From: Gammaproteobacteria bacterium
Lineage (GTDB): Bacteria > Pseudomonadota > Gammaproteobacteria > HyVt-429
NCBI GenBank assembly: GCA_013152415.1
Contig: JAADGI010000032.1
Coordinates: 1-64,000 of the forward strand
Direction: 5' to 3'
DNA: 64,000 nucleotides
A program made the translations under genes and the position numbers. Shown piece by piece: positions 62,935 to 64,000 of the stretch (positions are counted from its first letter, which is position 1; every line of letters starts with the position of its first letter). A model generated the notes under the pieces. That model had not been told where the DNA came from. It searched no databases and worked only from the letters and a program-made list of their open reading frames with translations.

Positions 62935-63753
62935 TTATTTTTGTACCACTTCATCAATAAAACGCTTAATCCCACTGCTGTAGTGTTTGTGGTTTATGGA
63001 GAATCCATCGTTGTGTCCACCTTGCAGGGTCAGGAATTGCTTGGGTTCCGATGCCATGTTAAATAATTCTTGGCCGTGATCAAAGGGGATGATCTCATCT
63101 TCACGGCTGTGGATGACCAAGATGGGTGCGTGAACCCGGCTGATAGCGTCAGCGGTGCTGTATGAGAACTTGGTGAGCCAACGTGCGGGTAAATAGGGAT
63201 AGACATCAGCGGCGAGGTCTGGGGCGGAGGTAAATGTCGATTCCAAAATAAGCGCCGCCGGTGATTGTTGGCTGGCCAGATGGGCAGCGATGGGGCCACC
63301 CAGAGAGCGGCCAAAGATGATGATGTTGTTTGCTGGCAGCTGCAGGGTATCGGTGAGGTAAAGCCATGCCGCCTGGGCATCAAGATAGGTGCCGGCCTCG
63401 GTGGGATGACCGCTGCTGTTGCCATAACCCCGATAGTCGATGATCAGTGTGCTCAAGCCAAGAGCGTGGAAGGTCTTGATTGAATCCAGCCGGTGTGAAA
63501 TGTTGCCAGCGTTGCCATGGAAAAATAGGAGTTGGGCCTTGGGCGCGGTGGCGGGGATGTACCACGCATCTAATGTCACGCCGTCTTCGGTGACCAATTT
63601 TACGGTGCTAAACGCTAAGCCCAAATCGGCGGGGGTGCGGGACACTGTTCGGGAGGGCAGGTTTGGGATATACAACAGGCTGGATTGGTTTAGATAAACC
63701 AAAAGCACAAATAGCCCATATGCCAAGGCGAGGCCCGTTACGAGTGTCCGCAT
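62935..63753 (-). CDS. Alpha/beta hydrolase (BEM46-like)
   Basis: A 272-residue hydrolase with an N-terminal membrane anchor (about 5-23). The nucleophile lies in GRSLGG, the acid in HSREDEIIPF and the base in QGGHNDGF; the oxyanion region is FFHGNAGN. These are the BEM46/DUF1749-type motifs. Substrate unknown, probably an ester in the envelope. Confidence 0.88.
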   Translation of the reverse strand: MRTLVTGLALAYGLFVLLVYLNQSSLLYIPNLPSRTVSRTPADLGLAFSTVKLVTEDGVTLDAWYIPATAPKAQLLFFHGNAGNISHRLDSIKTFHALGLSTLIIDYRGYGNSSGHPTEAGTYLDAQAAWLYLTDTLQLPANNIIIFGRSLGGPIAAHLASQQSPAALILESTFTSAPDLAADVYPYLPARWLTKFSYSTADAISRVHAPILVIHSREDEIIPFDHGQELFNMASEPKQFLTLQGGHNDGFSINHKHYSSGIKRFIDEVVQK

Positions 63754-63845
63754 AGCGTTACTGTATCACCGGATGCCCGGTGACGGTGAGCCCCTGGGCG
63801 GGATGGGGCCGTTCGAGGCCGCCGGGGTGTGCGTACGGATTCTGG

Positions 63846-63998
63846 CTAAATTAAGCGTCCATGGGTAGTGGTGGGGTTGTTTAGGCTCTGGCAGAGCACT
63901 GTCTCCACATCATCAGGCGACATCAATTTCTGCTCTCTGAGGATCTGGCCGAGCAGGCGATGTTTGCCGTTATTGAGATCTTCCTGGATCTGGGTCCG
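63846..63998 (-). CDS. C-terminal fragment of a protein with MshEN-like repeat (cut by window edge)
   Basis: A minus-strand frame enters from the right edge and ends at TAG 63846-63848, leaving 50 residues. The stretch NNGKHRLLGQILREQKLMSPDDVETVLC resembles the short helical repeat LGE-L-EQG-I-EEDLEEAL found in GspE/MshE N-terminal regions and related proteins. The identity of the full protein cannot be given. Confidence 0.4.
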   Translation of the reverse strand, partial: RTQIQEDLNNGKHRLLGQILREQKLMSPDDVETVLCQSLNNPTTTHGRLI

Positions 63999-64000
63999 TA

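Noticed and set aside
1-64000. tRNA or rRNA genes
   Set aside because: No cloverleaf with a T-loop GTTCRA motif or rRNA sequence was noticed in the gaps.

Overview
The window looks like chromosomal DNA of a gammaproteobacterium. The evidence is the bioB-F-H-C-D operon beside comF, a pilS-pilR pair beside type IV pilin genes, a coxB-coxA-ctaG-coxC cluster with SURF1 and ctaB, AsmA, an Mla/MCE-type transporter, and ilvD, pyrD and chrA. Family or genus cannot be fixed by eye; an environmental Chromatiales-like lineage is a guess. No rRNA, tRNA or CRISPR array was seen.

Layout. (1) 1-8.6 kb is visibly AT-richer than the rest. It holds saccharide or glycolipid genes: two SAM methyltransferases (one cut by the window edge), a radical SAM/SPASM protein, two glycosyltransferases, a Gfo/Idh oxidoreductase, a flippase-like membrane protein and an unusual sugar nucleotidyltransferase-radical SAM fusion. 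(2) 8.6-15.9 kb holds a membrane/TPR protein of glycan-transfer type, two tandem type IV pilins, a sigma-54 promoter, and pilR-pilS. (3) 16-19.7 kb holds a PP0621-family protein, comF, small proteins, a cluster of hairpins and an IS1595-family transposase with a small companion gene. (4) 19.7-25 kb is the biotin operon behind a convincing BirA operator. (5) 25.2-32.7 kb is a caa3-type cytochrome c oxidase cluster with assembly factors; ctaA is missing from its usual place. (6) 32.7-47.3 kb is mixed: an outer-membrane barrel, an SthA-like flavoprotein, an AmrS-like radical SAM enzyme, an ECF sigma/anti-sigma/EF-hand module, two paralogous secreted proteins, a VapBC-like pair with a damaged PIN active site, small paralogous envelope proteins, a MIF-like protein, a DUF938 methyltransferase, pyrD and an orphan permease. 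(7) 47.2-53.5 kb holds an RsuA/RluF-type pseudouridine synthase, ilvD, chrA and an AsmA protein. (8) 53.8-58.9 kb is one tight operon joining a PP2C phosphatase, an RsbW-like kinase and a STAS protein to MlaE, MlaF, MlaD and an auxiliary lipoprotein. (9) 59-64 kb holds a Bax-inhibitor-1 protein, a PAS protein without an output domain, an M42-like peptidase, a BEM46-like hydrolase and a gene end.

The most interesting candidates are: the nucleotidyltransferase-radical SAM fusion and its translationally coupled operon; the partner-switching module fused into an MCE lipid-transport operon; the ECF sigma/six-EF-hand module; the PIN protein with two catalytic Asp-to-Asn changes; and several palindromic intergenic elements. 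Functions are assigned by recognising families and motifs by eye; no database search was run.
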